In this document: in pieces, positions 20,291-29,352 of the stretch
Position numbering within the stretch: the first letter of the stretch is position 1
Layout: the number at the start of each line of letters is the position of its first letter
Source: Acidobacteria bacterium Ga0077522
GTDB taxonomy: Bacteria; Acidobacteriota; Vicinamibacteria; Vicinamibacterales; Vicinamibacteraceae
Assembly: GCA_001464065.1 (NCBI GenBank)
Contig: LNDN01000001.1
Coordinates: 1 to 64,000 of the forward strand
DNA length: 64,000 bases
Direction: 5' to 3'
Notes under the pieces: generated by a model
What the model saw: only the letters and a program-made list of their open reading frames with translations
The model's database searches: none
What the model was told of the DNA's origin: nothing
Position numbers and translations under genes: made by a program

Positions 20291-21337
20291 ATGCAGATCA
20301 AGTTGGCCCTCGTCGCTGCGTGGTGCGCGGCGGCCCTGGCGCCCGGTGCGGTGAGCGCGCAACCCGTGCGGGAGGCCTTCACTCGCGCGAACCCGTCGGT
20401 GGTGCTGATCCGGACGACGGCCCGGACGCCAGCCGCCGCGCCGGCAACCGATGGCACGACAAGCCAGACCGATGGCGTCGGGTCGGGCGTGCTCGTCTCC
20501 GCCGACGGCAAGGTGGTCACGGCCGCGCATGTCGTGAAGACCGACGCCACCATCGAGGTGAGCTTCCTCGACGGCGTGCCGATCGAAGCCACCGTGGTGT
20601 GGATGGCCCCGTCGGCCGACCTCGCCCTGCTGCAACTCGTGCGGGTGCCGGCCAATGCCGTCGTGGCCAGGTTCGGGGATTCGGACCGACTCGAGACCGG
20701 GGACCAGGTCTTCACGATCGGCGCACCCCATGGGGCGACCCACTCGCTGGCGGTCGGCTGGATCAGCGCCCGGCGGCAACCCTCCCAGGTCTACGAGGAC
20801 GCCACCGCCCTCGAGATGCTGCAGACGGATCTCAACGTCTTCGGTGGCAACTCGGGCGGTCCGCTCTTCGATCTGGGCGGCGACGTGGTGGGGATCGTGA
20901 CCCACGTCCTGAGTCAGGGCGGGGCCGGCGGAGGCCCGAGTTTCTCGGTCGCCGGCAACGTCGTCAAGCGCCTGTTGCTCGACGAACGACGGACCTGGTT
21001 CGGCGTGGAGAGCTACCTGCTGCAGGGGGCGCTGGCCGAGGCCCTCAACCTGCCGCAACCCTCGGGCCTGCTCGTGCAGGCGGTGTCTCCGGGATCGCTC
21101 GCGGCCAGGCTCGGCCTGCGCGGCGGATCACTGCCGGCGACCGTCCTCGACACGCCCGTGCTGCTCGGCGGCGACGTGCTGATCGAGGTGATGGGCGTGC
21201 CGGTCGAGGCGTCCCCATCCTTCATGAGCGGCTTCCTTGCCGCGCTCGACAAGGTGCGGCCCGGCGACACCGTGGCGGTCCGGGTGTGGCGCGGCGGACG
21301 CGTGGTGCCGCTGAGCGCCACGGCGACCGCGCCCTGA
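20291..21337 (+). CDS. HtrA/DegP-like secreted serine protease with PDZ domain
   Basis: This 348-residue exported protein has a signal peptide ending near VSAQ (about residue 24) and a trypsin-like S1C domain with His80 (TAAHVV), Asp110 (SADLALLQ) and Ser188 (GGNSGGPL). A single PDZ-like region follows (about 250-345, LLVQAVSPGSLAARLGLRGG). It probably handles misfolded periplasmic proteins. The length suits one-PDZ DegS/HtrA proteins. The ATG at 20291 is chosen since the signal peptide begins there; the frame extends to 20174. Its 3' end converges on the AGCS gene with a gap of only four bases and no hairpin. Confidence 0.87.
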   Translation: MQIKLALVAAWCAAALAPGAVSAQPVREAFTRANPSVVLIRTTARTPAAAPATDGTTSQTDGVGSGVLVSADGKVVTAAHVVKTDATIEVSFLDGVPIEATVVWMAPSADLALLQLVRVPANAVVARFGDSDRLETGDQVFTIGAPHGATHSLAVGWISARRQPSQVYEDATALEMLQTDLNVFGGNSGGPLFDLGGDVVGIVTHVLSQGGAGGGPSFSVAGNVVKRLLLDERRTWFGVESYLLQGALAEALNLPQPSGLLVQAVSPGSLAARLGLRGGSLPATVLDTPVLLGGDVLIEVMGVPVEASPSFMSGFLAALDKVRPGDTVAVRVWRGGRVVPLSATATAP

Positions 21338-21341
21338 ACGG

Positions 21342-22673
21342 CTACCGCGGCGCGTCCACGGCCTGACCGCGCGCGACCCGCGCGACAAACCCCGAGAGGC
21401 CGATGACGCCAACCAGGTTGGGGAAGATCTGCAGCGCGTTCATCAGGTCGCCCCAGGCCCACACGACCTCGACACGACTCATGGCGCCGAACGGGATGAG
21501 CAGGCAGTAGATCCAGCGGTACCAGTGCGCGACCGGACGCCCCAGCAGGTACTCGAAGAACTGCTCGCCGTAGAACGCCCAGCCAATCAGCGTGGTGTAG
21601 CCGAACAGGAAGGCGCAGAGCGCGACGACGTAGCCACCCACGCCGGGCATCGCGGCATCGAAGGCCGAGGCCACGGCCGCCGAACTCGTGAGCCCCGACT
21701 GCCAGGCGCCGGTCAGCAGGATCGTCATCGCGCTGATCGTCGAGGTGACGAACGAGACGATGGCGACTTCCATCACGGCTTGCAGTCCCTGCTGTTCGGG
21801 GTGGCGGCTGCGCGCGGTGCCATAGGCGACCGATGCCGTGCCGTAGCCGGCTTCGTTGGCATACATGCCGCGGGCGAGACCATAGCGCATCGCGACGACC
21901 ATCCCGAGGGCCCCGCCCGCCGTGGCTCGCAGCGAGAACGCCTCGCGGAACACGAGGGACAGGACGGACGGGATGTTGCCGGCGAACACCGCGATGACGA
22001 TGAGGCCTCCTCCGAGGTACAGCGCGACCTTCAGCGGCGCCAGTTTCTCGGCGGCCTTGCCGATGGACCCGATGCCGCCGACGATCACCAGCCAGACCAG
22101 CACGGCGATGGCGATACCCGACACCCAGGTCGGCAGTCCGAGCTGGCTGTTGAGGACGATGGCGATGGAGTTGGGCTGGGTGAAGGGCGTGGTCGTGATG
22201 GCCGCCACACCGGCGATGAGCGCGTAGGTCGACGCCAGCCAGGGCAGCTTGAGGCCGTCGCGCAGCGCGTACATCGGCCCGGATCGGATCGTGGTGCCGC
22301 TGGCCTCGCGCCACGTCACGCCGAGGACCGCCTCGGTGAACTTGATGGTGGTCGCCACGAACCCGTAGGCCCAGATCCAGAACAGCGCGCCGGGCCCGCC
22401 AGAGACGATGGCGGTGGCGACTCCGGCGATGTTGCCCGTGCCGATGGTGCCCGACAGGGCGGTCATGAACGCCTGGAACGGCGACAGCGCCCCGGCGGTG
22501 CCACTCTCGACGCTCGAGAGCATCGCGCGGAAGGCTTCACCGAACCGACGCACCTGCACGACGCGATAGCGGATGGTCAGGAACAGACCCGTGCCGAACA
22601 GCAGCACGAGCAGCCACGGGACGAACAGCGCATCGGCCGCCCGCTGGACGAGATCGGCGAGGGTGGTGAGCAT
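21342..22673 (-). CDS. Sodium:alanine/glycine symporter (AGCS family)
   Basis: This 443-residue inner-membrane carrier has about 11 helices and the AGCS signature FQAFMTALSGTIGTGNIAGVATAI near residues 65-90, followed by GGPGALFWIW and FTEAVLGVTWRE. It probably imports alanine or glycine with Na+. The protein is a little shorter than usual members (450-480). It is the last gene of a tight minus-strand unit: alpha/beta hydrolase, DUF547, SDR and this carrier, with gaps of one to five bases. Substrate preference cannot be read from the sequence. Confidence 0.9.
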   Translation of the reverse strand: MLTTLADLVQRAADALFVPWLLVLLFGTGLFLTIRYRVVQVRRFGEAFRAMLSSVESGTAGALSPFQAFMTALSGTIGTGNIAGVATAIVSGGPGALFWIWAYGFVATTIKFTEAVLGVTWREASGTTIRSGPMYALRDGLKLPWLASTYALIAGVAAITTTPFTQPNSIAIVLNSQLGLPTWVSGIAIAVLVWLVIVGGIGSIGKAAEKLAPLKVALYLGGGLIVIAVFAGNIPSVLSLVFREAFSLRATAGGALGMVVAMRYGLARGMYANEAGYGTASVAYGTARSRHPEQQGLQAVMEVAIVSFVTSTISAMTILLTGAWQSGLTSSAAVASAFDAAMPGVGGYVVALCAFLFGYTTLIGWAFYGEQFFEYLLGRPVAHWYRWIYCLLIPFGAMSRVEVVWAWGDLMNALQIFPNLVGVIGLSGFVARVARGQAVDAPR

Positions 22674-22677
22674 GTCC

Positions 22678-23457
22678 CTAGATGTTGCTGCGCGACTGGC
22701 AGCCGTCGACCGTCAGGCAGGCACCGCTGATCCAGCTCGCCCGGGGTGAGGCGAGGAAGGCCACGACGTCGCCGACTTCATCGGCGCGACCGAAGCGGCC
22801 GAACGGCAGCTCGCGTGCGACGAACTGCGCGATGCCCTCGGGGTCGGACTGCTGCCGCTGGTGCCACGACCCGCCCTCGAACAGGATCGACCCGGGGGCG
22901 ATCGAGTTGACGCGGATGCCCGAGGGGGCGAGCTGCTGCGCGAGGGCCTTGCCGAGGCTGATCTCGGCGGCCTTCACCGCGTTGTAGGTCATCCGGCCGC
23001 CGGACTCGCGGCCCCAGATGGAGGCGATGAGCAGGATGACGCCGCCGCCGCGCTGCTGCATGAGCGGCACCACCTGGCGCGAGGCACGGATGGCGGGAAA
23101 CAGCGTCTGATCGAAGGCCTGCTGCCAGACGTCGTCTGGCGTGTCCATCAGCCCGCCGCCCTTGCCGAGGCCGACGTTGTTGACGAGCACGTCCACGCCA
23201 CCGAATCGGCTCGCGGTCTGCGCGACCAGTCGCTCGACGTCTTCGGCCCGCGACACATCGGCCTGCACCGCCAGCACGTCGTCCGGACGCCCACTGGCGG
23301 TGACGAGCGCGGCGGCGGCCTGCTCGAGCGTCGCCGCCGTGCGACCGCAGATGGCGACGCGGGCCCCCTCGGCGAGCAGTGCGCGTGCCGCGGCGAGCCC
23401 CAGCCCCTTGCTGCCGCCGGTGATGATGGCGACCTTTCCAGTCAGCCCGAGATCCAT
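22678..23457 (-). CDS. SDR family oxidoreductase
   Basis: This 259-residue short-chain dehydrogenase has the Rossmann motif TGGSKGLG, the NNVG motif (VLVNNVGLGKGG), the catalytic Ser in IASIWG and Tyr-x-x-x-Lys in YNAVKAAE, and the C-terminal SWISGACLTVDGCQS. It most resembles the FabG-like group, with NAD(P)(H) as cofactor. The start at 23457 follows the DUF547 stop by one base, so translation is coupled. Substrate is unknown; the context is a four-gene operon ending with an amino-acid symporter. Confidence 0.88.
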   Translation of the reverse strand: MDLGLTGKVAIITGGSKGLGLAAARALLAEGARVAICGRTAATLEQAAAALVTASGRPDDVLAVQADVSRAEDVERLVAQTASRFGGVDVLVNNVGLGKGGGLMDTPDDVWQQAFDQTLFPAIRASRQVVPLMQQRGGGVILLIASIWGRESGGRMTYNAVKAAEISLGKALAQQLAPSGIRVNSIAPGSILFEGGSWHQRQQSDPEGIAQFVARELPFGRFGRADEVGDVVAFLASPRASWISGACLTVDGCQSRSNI

Positions 23458-23458
23458 G

Positions 23459-24334
23459 TCAGCGCGGTCCCCCGTCGGTGAGGTCGTTGAGACGCCAGTC
23501 GTAGGCCGAGTAGGCCAGCGTGAACGTGTTGCGACGCAGGCCGCGGGCCTCGGTCGGCAGCACGTGCGGCAACACCATGTGCAGCACCGCGAGTTCGATC
23601 GGGCTGCGCTTCGCGAAGATCTCCGCATCGCCGGACCAGGCCCTGGTGAACTCGGCCTGGCGCCAGCCGAAGATCGGCGAGATCTCGATGCGGTCGGCGG
23701 CCGGGTCGTAGCGGAAGCACTCGTTGCGCGACACGCATTCGGCCGCGACCGAGGCGAGCTGCTGCTCGAGCCGCGCCGCCGTGAACGCCTCGCTGCGCAG
23801 GCGTCCGCCGCCGAGCGAGCCGCGCCCGAGGGCGAAGTACATCCGCGGGTCGTCGAAGGTCGGCAACACCTGCTTCTCGATGTCCTCGAGCGACAGCAGT
23901 CGACCGCCGATGCGATGCCGCTTCGCCACGTAGGCGCCCGGCACGTGCTGGATGCTGTCGGAGGGGTACTGTGCCGACGCCCCCTTGATCGGGTAGGCGT
24001 TGATCACGGTCCTGAGGACGGTGGCGTTGTAGGCGTTGAGCCAGAAGGCGGCCTGCTCCGGGCGCGACCAGGCCTCGAACGCCGCGGCGGGGACGTCGAG
24101 GTTGCTGACGTAGCGGTCGAGGCGAGCCCGCTCGGCACGGAGGGCCCGGTAGTAGACGAGGCCCTCCCGCACGTACGTGTCGAGGATGACGTCCAGCCCG
24201 GCGTGCATGCCGACATCGGCCGGCGAGACGGTCTGCGCAACGGCTGGCTGCCAGGCGCGCGGCAGCAAGAGCAGCCCGAGCGCGATCAGCAGCGCGGCGG
24301 GACCTGTGGCACGAAGAAACATGGCGCGGGTCAC
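23459..24334 (-). CDS. DUF547 domain protein, exported
   Basis: This 291-residue protein has an N-terminal signal/anchor (LIALGLLLLPRAWQPAVAQ) followed by a DUF547 domain with the family hallmark AFWLNAYNATVL, the segment PIKG, the HRIGG-LSLEDIE region and conserved Asp-Pro-Arg (FDDPRMYFALGRGS). The DUF547 function is unknown; the conserved Asn-Ala-Tyr-Asn and His/Cys residues hint at an enzymatic fold. It sits between an alpha/beta hydrolase gene and an SDR gene with four- and one-base gaps, so all are probably made together. An alternative ATG four codons in (24322) is possible. Confidence 0.8.
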   Translation of the reverse strand: MTRAMFLRATGPAALLIALGLLLLPRAWQPAVAQTVSPADVGMHAGLDVILDTYVREGLVYYRALRAERARLDRYVSNLDVPAAAFEAWSRPEQAAFWLNAYNATVLRTVINAYPIKGASAQYPSDSIQHVPGAYVAKRHRIGGRLLSLEDIEKQVLPTFDDPRMYFALGRGSLGGGRLRSEAFTAARLEQQLASVAAECVSRNECFRYDPAADRIEISPIFGWRQAEFTRAWSGDAEIFAKRSPIELAVLHMVLPHVLPTEARGLRRNTFTLAYSAYDWRLNDLTDGGPR

Positions 24335-24338
24335 TGTA

Positions 24339-25157
24339 TCACTCGTCAGGAAGTGCGAACGTATCCGTGAGCCACGACGCCAGCGCGGCCGTGAAGGCGG
24401 CCGGTTGCTCGACGTTGGCGAGGTGCCCGGCGCCGGGGATCGTGACCAGGCGCGCGCCGGCGATGCCCTCGGCGATCACGCGCGAGAGATCCGGCGGGGT
24501 GAGCGTGTCCTCCGCCCCCACCACCACGAGCGTCGGGCACGTGATGGTGGCCAGGGTCGCTCGGCTGTCGGGCCGGGTCCGCAGCGCCTCGAGCGCGTCG
24601 GCGACCCCGGCCGGATCCGCTTCACAGGCCCACGCACGGACCTGCACCGCGACGTGGGGATCGGTGACGTGGGTCGTGGCCCCGAGGAGGCCCGGCAGCA
24701 TCGCCTCGATGACCGCGGCCGTGCCGTCGCGCGCGGCCGTGCCCTGCATGGCCACGCGGCGGGCACGCGCCTCGTCCGAGTCGGCGTCGGCTCGCGTGTC
24801 GGCCAGCACGAGCCCACGGATCGCCGACGGTCGCTGTCGCCAGCACTCGAACGCCACGTAGCCGCCCATCGACAGCCCGGCCAGCACGACGGGCCCGATC
24901 GCGAGAGCGTCGATGAGTGCGAGCACGTCACGCGCATGGTCCTGCACGTGGCGCGCCGGTGCCGCGCCGCGCGGTGATCGGCCGAGGCCGCGCAGGTCTG
25001 GCGCGATGCCGCGCCACCCCTCGGGAAGCGTCGTCAGTTGCGGCGCCCACATGCGGGCGTTCAGGGGGAAGGCGTGCAGGAACACGAGCGGGAGCCCGCC
25101 ACCCGCGTCGGTCACCGACAGGCGTGTGGTCCCGAGCGTGACGTCGTGCGTGGTCAT
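24339..25157 (-). CDS. Alpha/beta hydrolase
   Basis: This 272-residue hydrolase has the nucleophile elbow GLSMGG (Ser96), an acid in GAEDTLTPP (Asp217) and the catalytic His245 (GAGHLANVEQP). The oxyanion region is LHAFPLNARMW and the early PDLRGLGRS is typical of the 3-oxoadipate enol-lactonase/haloperoxidase-like branch. It lacks a signal peptide and is cytoplasmic. The start at 25157 follows an AT-containing promoter gap and is divergent from the membrane-protein gene at 25200; the frame extends upstream without support. It heads the operon with DUF547, SDR and the AGCS carrier. Confidence 0.85.
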   Translation of the reverse strand: MTTHDVTLGTTRLSVTDAGGGLPLVFLHAFPLNARMWAPQLTTLPEGWRGIAPDLRGLGRSPRGAAPARHVQDHARDVLALIDALAIGPVVLAGLSMGGYVAFECWRQRPSAIRGLVLADTRADADSDEARARRVAMQGTAARDGTAAVIEAMLPGLLGATTHVTDPHVAVQVRAWACEADPAGVADALEALRTRPDSRATLATITCPTLVVVGAEDTLTPPDLSRVIAEGIAGARLVTIPGAGHLANVEQPAAFTAALASWLTDTFALPDE

Positions 25158-25199
25158 GCCGACATTATGGAACCGGGCGCGTCCCTGTATCATCGACGC

Positions 25200-26993
25200 G
25201 TGAGCCGGCACGTCTGGGCGATCTGCCTCGTGGCCTGGCTCGGAGTGGCGCTCTGGCAGGCCAATCCGGTTCGTGTGGGCGACGGGCACGAGCACGTGGC
25301 CGTGGCGCTCGGTCTGGCCAGAGGCGACGGCCCCTCGTTCGCGCTCGACCAGATCCCGTCTCTCGAAGCCGAACTCCGGGCCCTGGGTCCTTCCTTTGCC
25401 AACGCCTCTCTCTCGCATCCCGACCTGGTCGGTCGCGACGGGCGGCAGGACGTACCGCATTTCTGGCTGTATCCGCTGCTGGCGGCCCCGGCGGTCAAGG
25501 TCGCCCTGCTGCTCGGGGTGTCGCCGCTGTGGGGCTTCGTCGCGCTGCACGCCGCGCTGCTGGCCGGCCTCGCCGCGCTCATCCTCTCGCGCCCCGCGCC
25601 TGTCTGGACGTCCCTCCTGCTGCTGAGCCCGCTGGTGTGGTGGCTCGACAAACCCTCGACCGACGTGCTGCTGGTGGCCTGCCTCGCCGGCGCGATGCTG
25701 CTGTGGACGACGCGGCCCGCGGTCTCGATGGTGCTGCTGGGCATCGGCGCGAGCCAGAACCCCGGACTCGTCCTGGTGGCCGCCCTCTTCGCGGCCTGGG
25801 GTTCGATCGAGCGCGTCGCCCGGCTGATGTGTCGCCGCTGGCAGACCGGCGTGCTCCTGGCCGCCCTGCTGATCGCCCTGCCCTCGGCGTACTACCTCTG
25901 GCGCCTCGGCATCCCGTCGCCGCTGACGGCCTCCACGGTGACCCGCTGGCCCGGGCTACCGGATGCGCTGTTCCCCTTCACGGACGTCTCGGTGGGGCTC
26001 ATCTTCCGCTACCCGCCATTCGTGCTCGCCGTCCTCGTGGCGGCCATCTGGATGGCCTGGCGCGAACTCTGGCGCCTGCGCGAACCGTTCATCGCCACGA
26101 CGATGCTCGCCGCGCTCGCCCTGCTCTGGGCGGTGGGGCAACCGGTCAGCCAGAACCACGGCGGCAGCCCGGACCTCAGCCGCTATGCGCTGTGGCTGAT
26201 GCCCCTGGCCCTGCCACTGCTGCAACTGGCCGGGACCAGTACGAGCCCGGTCATGCACCGCGCCGGTCTCGCCCTCGCGCTGCTCTCGGCCGGCTGGACC
26301 CTGGTGGCCTTCCCGCCATCGCGACCGGAAGGCCATCTGCAGGCGACGCCGTTCGCCGCGTGGCTGTGGACGCGCCATCCGATGTGGAACGATCCCCGCC
26401 CCGAGGTGTTCGCGGAGCGGGTCTCCCACGCCGAACCGGCGGTCGTGCCCTCGGCCACGCCGGGCTGCGAGAAAGTGTTGCTGTACGAGGGTCTGTGGCC
26501 GGCCCACTGCCTGCCGCAGGGCACGCCCCCGGACGCCTGCCTCGATTCGCAACGGTTCTGTTACGCGAATCGGACGGCGACGGGGGCCGGCTACCTGTTC
26601 ATGGTGGAACCGCTGCGTCCCGGCTTCCCGGTGGTGCAGGCCGAGAAGTCGTGGGCACGCGCCACGCCGGCGGTCGCGACGATGCGGCAGCTGGTGCGCG
26701 GGCTCGAGTTCGGCGAGCCCGAGCACGCACTGGTGGCGTTGCGCGGCCTGTGGAACGCCGCGTGGATCCAGGAGTGGAGCGGCCCGACGCGCTCGGTGTT
26801 CTACGTGCGCAACACCCGCCCGGACGCCCGCATCGGTGTGCGCGTCCGGCAGAAGGTGCTGGCGCGGGTCATCGACCTCAATCGCGCCGTGGAGATCGCG
26901 ACCTACCCGATTGAACCGGGCACGCGGCATCCGGAGTCGATTCCGCTGCCCGATGCCGCGCCGGACCTCGCGATCACGTTCGAGCCGCGCTGA
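25200..26993 (+). CDS. Multi-pass membrane protein, GT-C-like
   Basis: This 597-residue protein has about 8-10 hydrophobic helices (residues 5-400) followed by a soluble C-terminal part (about 420-597) with several cysteines. An acidic loop after the first helix (NPVRVGDGHEHVAVAL, Asp28) resembles GT-C enzymes, but overall similarity to the proteins at 17163 and 40484 is weak. No catalytic motif is certain, so a sugar-transfer role is only a suggestion. I place the start at GTG 25200; an in-frame ATG at 25167 is also possible. It is divergent from the alpha/beta hydrolase operon with 42 bases between them. Confidence 0.5.
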   Translation: MSRHVWAICLVAWLGVALWQANPVRVGDGHEHVAVALGLARGDGPSFALDQIPSLEAELRALGPSFANASLSHPDLVGRDGRQDVPHFWLYPLLAAPAVKVALLLGVSPLWGFVALHAALLAGLAALILSRPAPVWTSLLLLSPLVWWLDKPSTDVLLVACLAGAMLLWTTRPAVSMVLLGIGASQNPGLVLVAALFAAWGSIERVARLMCRRWQTGVLLAALLIALPSAYYLWRLGIPSPLTASTVTRWPGLPDALFPFTDVSVGLIFRYPPFVLAVLVAAIWMAWRELWRLREPFIATTMLAALALLWAVGQPVSQNHGGSPDLSRYALWLMPLALPLLQLAGTSTSPVMHRAGLALALLSAGWTLVAFPPSRPEGHLQATPFAAWLWTRHPMWNDPRPEVFAERVSHAEPAVVPSATPGCEKVLLYEGLWPAHCLPQGTPPDACLDSQRFCYANRTATGAGYLFMVEPLRPGFPVVQAEKSWARATPAVATMRQLVRGLEFGEPEHALVALRGLWNAAWIQEWSGPTRSVFYVRNTRPDARIGVRVRQKVLARVIDLNRAVEIATYPIEPGTRHPESIPLPDAAPDLAITFEPR

Positions 26994-27020
26994 CGCGGCC
27001 CGTCGCCCCCGCCGCGACGA

Positions 27021-28250
27021 CTACTGCGAGCCCGCGCCCGGGTAAGACGCGCCGGCGGCGATCCAGCGCCGCAGCGTGTCGATCTGCTTCTCGGTGAGCG
27101 GGTCCTTGTCGAGCGGCATCTGGTCCTCGCCGTCGAGGCCCAGCACCCGCCGCAGGACCAGGCTGTTCTCCGGGTCACCCGGCTTGAGCAGCGCCCCGCT
27201 CTTGCCGCCCTTCTGCAGGGCCTCCACCGAGTCCATGCGCAGACGCGCCTTGACCTTGTCGGGGCCGTGACATTCCACACACGTGCGCTTGAAGATGGGC
27301 ATCACGTCCCGGGTGAAGTCGACGGCCTCCGCGGCCTGCGCTTCCGCCAGCACAGCAGCCGGGGAGGGGACCAGGCCATGCGGGGCCGTCTTCGCCGCCG
27401 GTACCGGGGCGACCGTCGAGGCCGGCGCGGGCACCGCCTCACGCGTCGGGACGGCGGCCAGTGGCGTGAGGGCGGCCGAGAGGACCGGCGCCGGGCCCGT
27501 CACGGGCGCCGAAGCGGGCGCCGGGGCGGCCGCGCGCGTCTCGACCGGTTCGGCCCGCTGATTCCACGGCAAGACGCCGGTGAGGTAGTCCTCACCATAG
27601 ACGAGGCCACCTCCCAGGTGTCCCGTCGCCCCCACCACGGCACTCGTGGCCAGGACGAGGCCCACGTACACCGCCACTGTCCGGACCCGACGCGCACGGC
27701 GGGCCATCTGCCCGACGCCCAGTGCGGCCGCCGCTGCTCCCAACGAAATCCAGCCCATCACCTGATGCCTTTCCACAGCCTGCGCTGCCTCGCCGACCAC
27801 CGCCTGGTGCCCGGCATTCACCGTGCCCAGGCACACCGCGGCCAGGGCCCCAATCACACCGAATGCCAGACAGTATGTCCCAGCTTCGGACGGGACCGTC
27901 CGGCGCCGCGCCACGTGCAGCAGCTCGATCACCGCCGCCATCGTCAGCAACGCGATCGGGAAGTGGACGACCATCGGGTGGAGTCGGCCCAACAACACCC
28001 AGCCCCACCAGGGACGCGGGCGGGCGGCGGGCGACGCGGCGGTCTCGGCCTGCCGCGGGCGGGCCCGCCCCAGGACGACCGGCGACGGGGCCGGGCGTGG
28101 TCGCGACACGGCGGTCGCGGTGACGGCCGTGTCGGCGAGCGACGGGCCGGCGGAGGTGCGGGCGAAGGCGGGAACGGCGACGGCCATGGCGACCGTCAAC
28201 AACACGACACAGGGCAGGCAGGTACGAGCTCCGAATGCACGAACGGTCAT
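27021..28250 (-). CDS. DUF2231 membrane domain fused to a planctomycete-type cytochrome c domain
   Basis: This 409-residue protein has a signal segment (1-30), a Pro/Ala/Arg-rich stretch, then a DUF2231 four-helix membrane domain starting GRLHPMVVHFPIA (88-100), a long Ala/Pro linker (about 232-305), and a C-terminal cytochrome c domain with one heme site CVECH (324-328). The surrounding FTRDVMPIFKRTCVECHGP and LRMDSVEALQKGGKSGALLKPGDPENS match the PSCyt1-type domain. A redox or electron-transfer role in the envelope is likely. It is divergent from the heme A synthase gene 144 bp away, which supports a respiratory context. Confidence 0.82.
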   Translation of the reverse strand: MTVRAFGARTCLPCVVLLTVAMAVAVPAFARTSAGPSLADTAVTATAVSRPRPAPSPVVLGRARPRQAETAASPAARPRPWWGWVLLGRLHPMVVHFPIALLTMAAVIELLHVARRRTVPSEAGTYCLAFGVIGALAAVCLGTVNAGHQAVVGEAAQAVERHQVMGWISLGAAAAALGVGQMARRARRVRTVAVYVGLVLATSAVVGATGHLGGGLVYGEDYLTGVLPWNQRAEPVETRAAAPAPASAPVTGPAPVLSAALTPLAAVPTREAVPAPASTVAPVPAAKTAPHGLVPSPAAVLAEAQAAEAVDFTRDVMPIFKRTCVECHGPDKVKARLRMDSVEALQKGGKSGALLKPGDPENSLVLRRVLGLDGEDQMPLDKDPLTEKQIDTLRRWIAAGASYPGAGSQ

Positions 28251-28394
28251 GGGTCCTCTGATCCACGGCGGCGGGCAGCGTACCGAGTCTGAGTGGAATC
28301 CTTCAGACGGCTGACCCTGCCGGCTGGTCGGCACACGGCGCCGGGCCTCGTGTCGATGGTCGGCCACGCGCCAGCCGGGGTTAGGATCGAGAGT

Positions 28395-29345
28395 GTGCTC
28401 ACCCTTGCCCGTACCGCGTGGCTGGTGCTCGTCTACAACCTCGGGGTGATCGCGTGGGGCGCCTACGTCCGAGCGACCGGATCGGGCGCCGGGTGTGGTG
28501 CCCACTGGCCCCTCTGCGACGGACGGATCATCCCACGCAGCCTGGGCGTCGCCACGCTGATCGAGTACTCCCACCGGATCACGAGCGGCATCGCCCTGCT
28601 GTCGGTGGTCCTGCTGCTCCTCTGGGTCCGCAAGGCCTGCCCGGCAGGTCATCCAGCCAGGCGGGGCGCCCTGATGACGGTGATCTTCATGCTGACCGAG
28701 GCGGCCGTCGGCGCCGGTCTGGTGCTGTTCGAACTCGTCGCCGACAACGCCAGCATGGCCCGGGCGCTGTTCATGGCCGTCCACCTGACCAACACGTTCA
28801 TCCTCGTGGCCTGGCTGGCGCTCACCGCCTGGTGGCTGTCGGGCGGTGACGTCGTCTCGCTGACCGCACGACCGGGACGCACCGCCGCCATGGCGGGCTT
28901 GCTCGGCGCCCTGCTGATCGTGGGCGTGAGTGGCGCCATCGCGGCGCTGGGCGACACGCTGTTCCCGTCGCGCAGCCTCGCCGAGGCGCTGGCCGCCGAC
29001 CTCTCGCCGACGTCGCACGTGCTGCTCCGCCTGCGGGTCCTGCATCCCGCCTTCGCGATCGCCACGGCCATCCTCCTCGCGGTGGCGGCCCCCGTCCTCG
29101 CGCGCGGCAGTGACACGCCGGTGGCGACACGGCTGGCCCGCGCCGTCACGGCACTCGCCCTGAGCCAGCTGGTCGCCGGCGTGGTGAACGTGGTGCTGCT
29201 AGCGCCCGTCTGGATGCAATTGCTCCATCTGCTGCTGGCCGACGCGCTCTGGATCGCGCTGGTGCTGCTCGGCGCGGTCGTCCTGCGCCGTTCCCACCCG
29301 CTCCCCGTGACGGTCCGCCGGGCCGCGATGGCCCAGCGCGCCTGA
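28395..29345 (+). CDS. ctaA: Heme A synthase, CtaA/Cox15 family
   Basis: This integral membrane enzyme turns heme O into heme A for aa3-type oxidases. Read from GTG 28395 it has 316 residues and keeps the CtaA landmarks: the first-loop Cys34 and Cys41 (GAGCGAHWPLC), Glu57 and His60 (EYSHRITSG), His130, His217 and His278, nearly the same numbers as in B. subtilis CtaA. About eight helices are visible. The GTG is chosen because AGGA lies eight bases before it and the length to TGSG fits; in-frame ATGs at 28293 and 28356 would add poorly conserved residues. Oxidase structural genes are not in the window. Confidence 0.88.
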   Translation: MLTLARTAWLVLVYNLGVIAWGAYVRATGSGAGCGAHWPLCDGRIIPRSLGVATLIEYSHRITSGIALLSVVLLLLWVRKACPAGHPARRGALMTVIFMLTEAAVGAGLVLFELVADNASMARALFMAVHLTNTFILVAWLALTAWWLSGGDVVSLTARPGRTAAMAGLLGALLIVGVSGAIAALGDTLFPSRSLAEALAADLSPTSHVLLRLRVLHPAFAIATAILLAVAAPVLARGSDTPVATRLARAVTALALSQLVAGVVNVVLLAPVWMQLLHLLLADALWIALVLLGAVVLRRSHPLPVTVRRAAMAQRA

Positions 29346-29352
29346 GCCCGAT

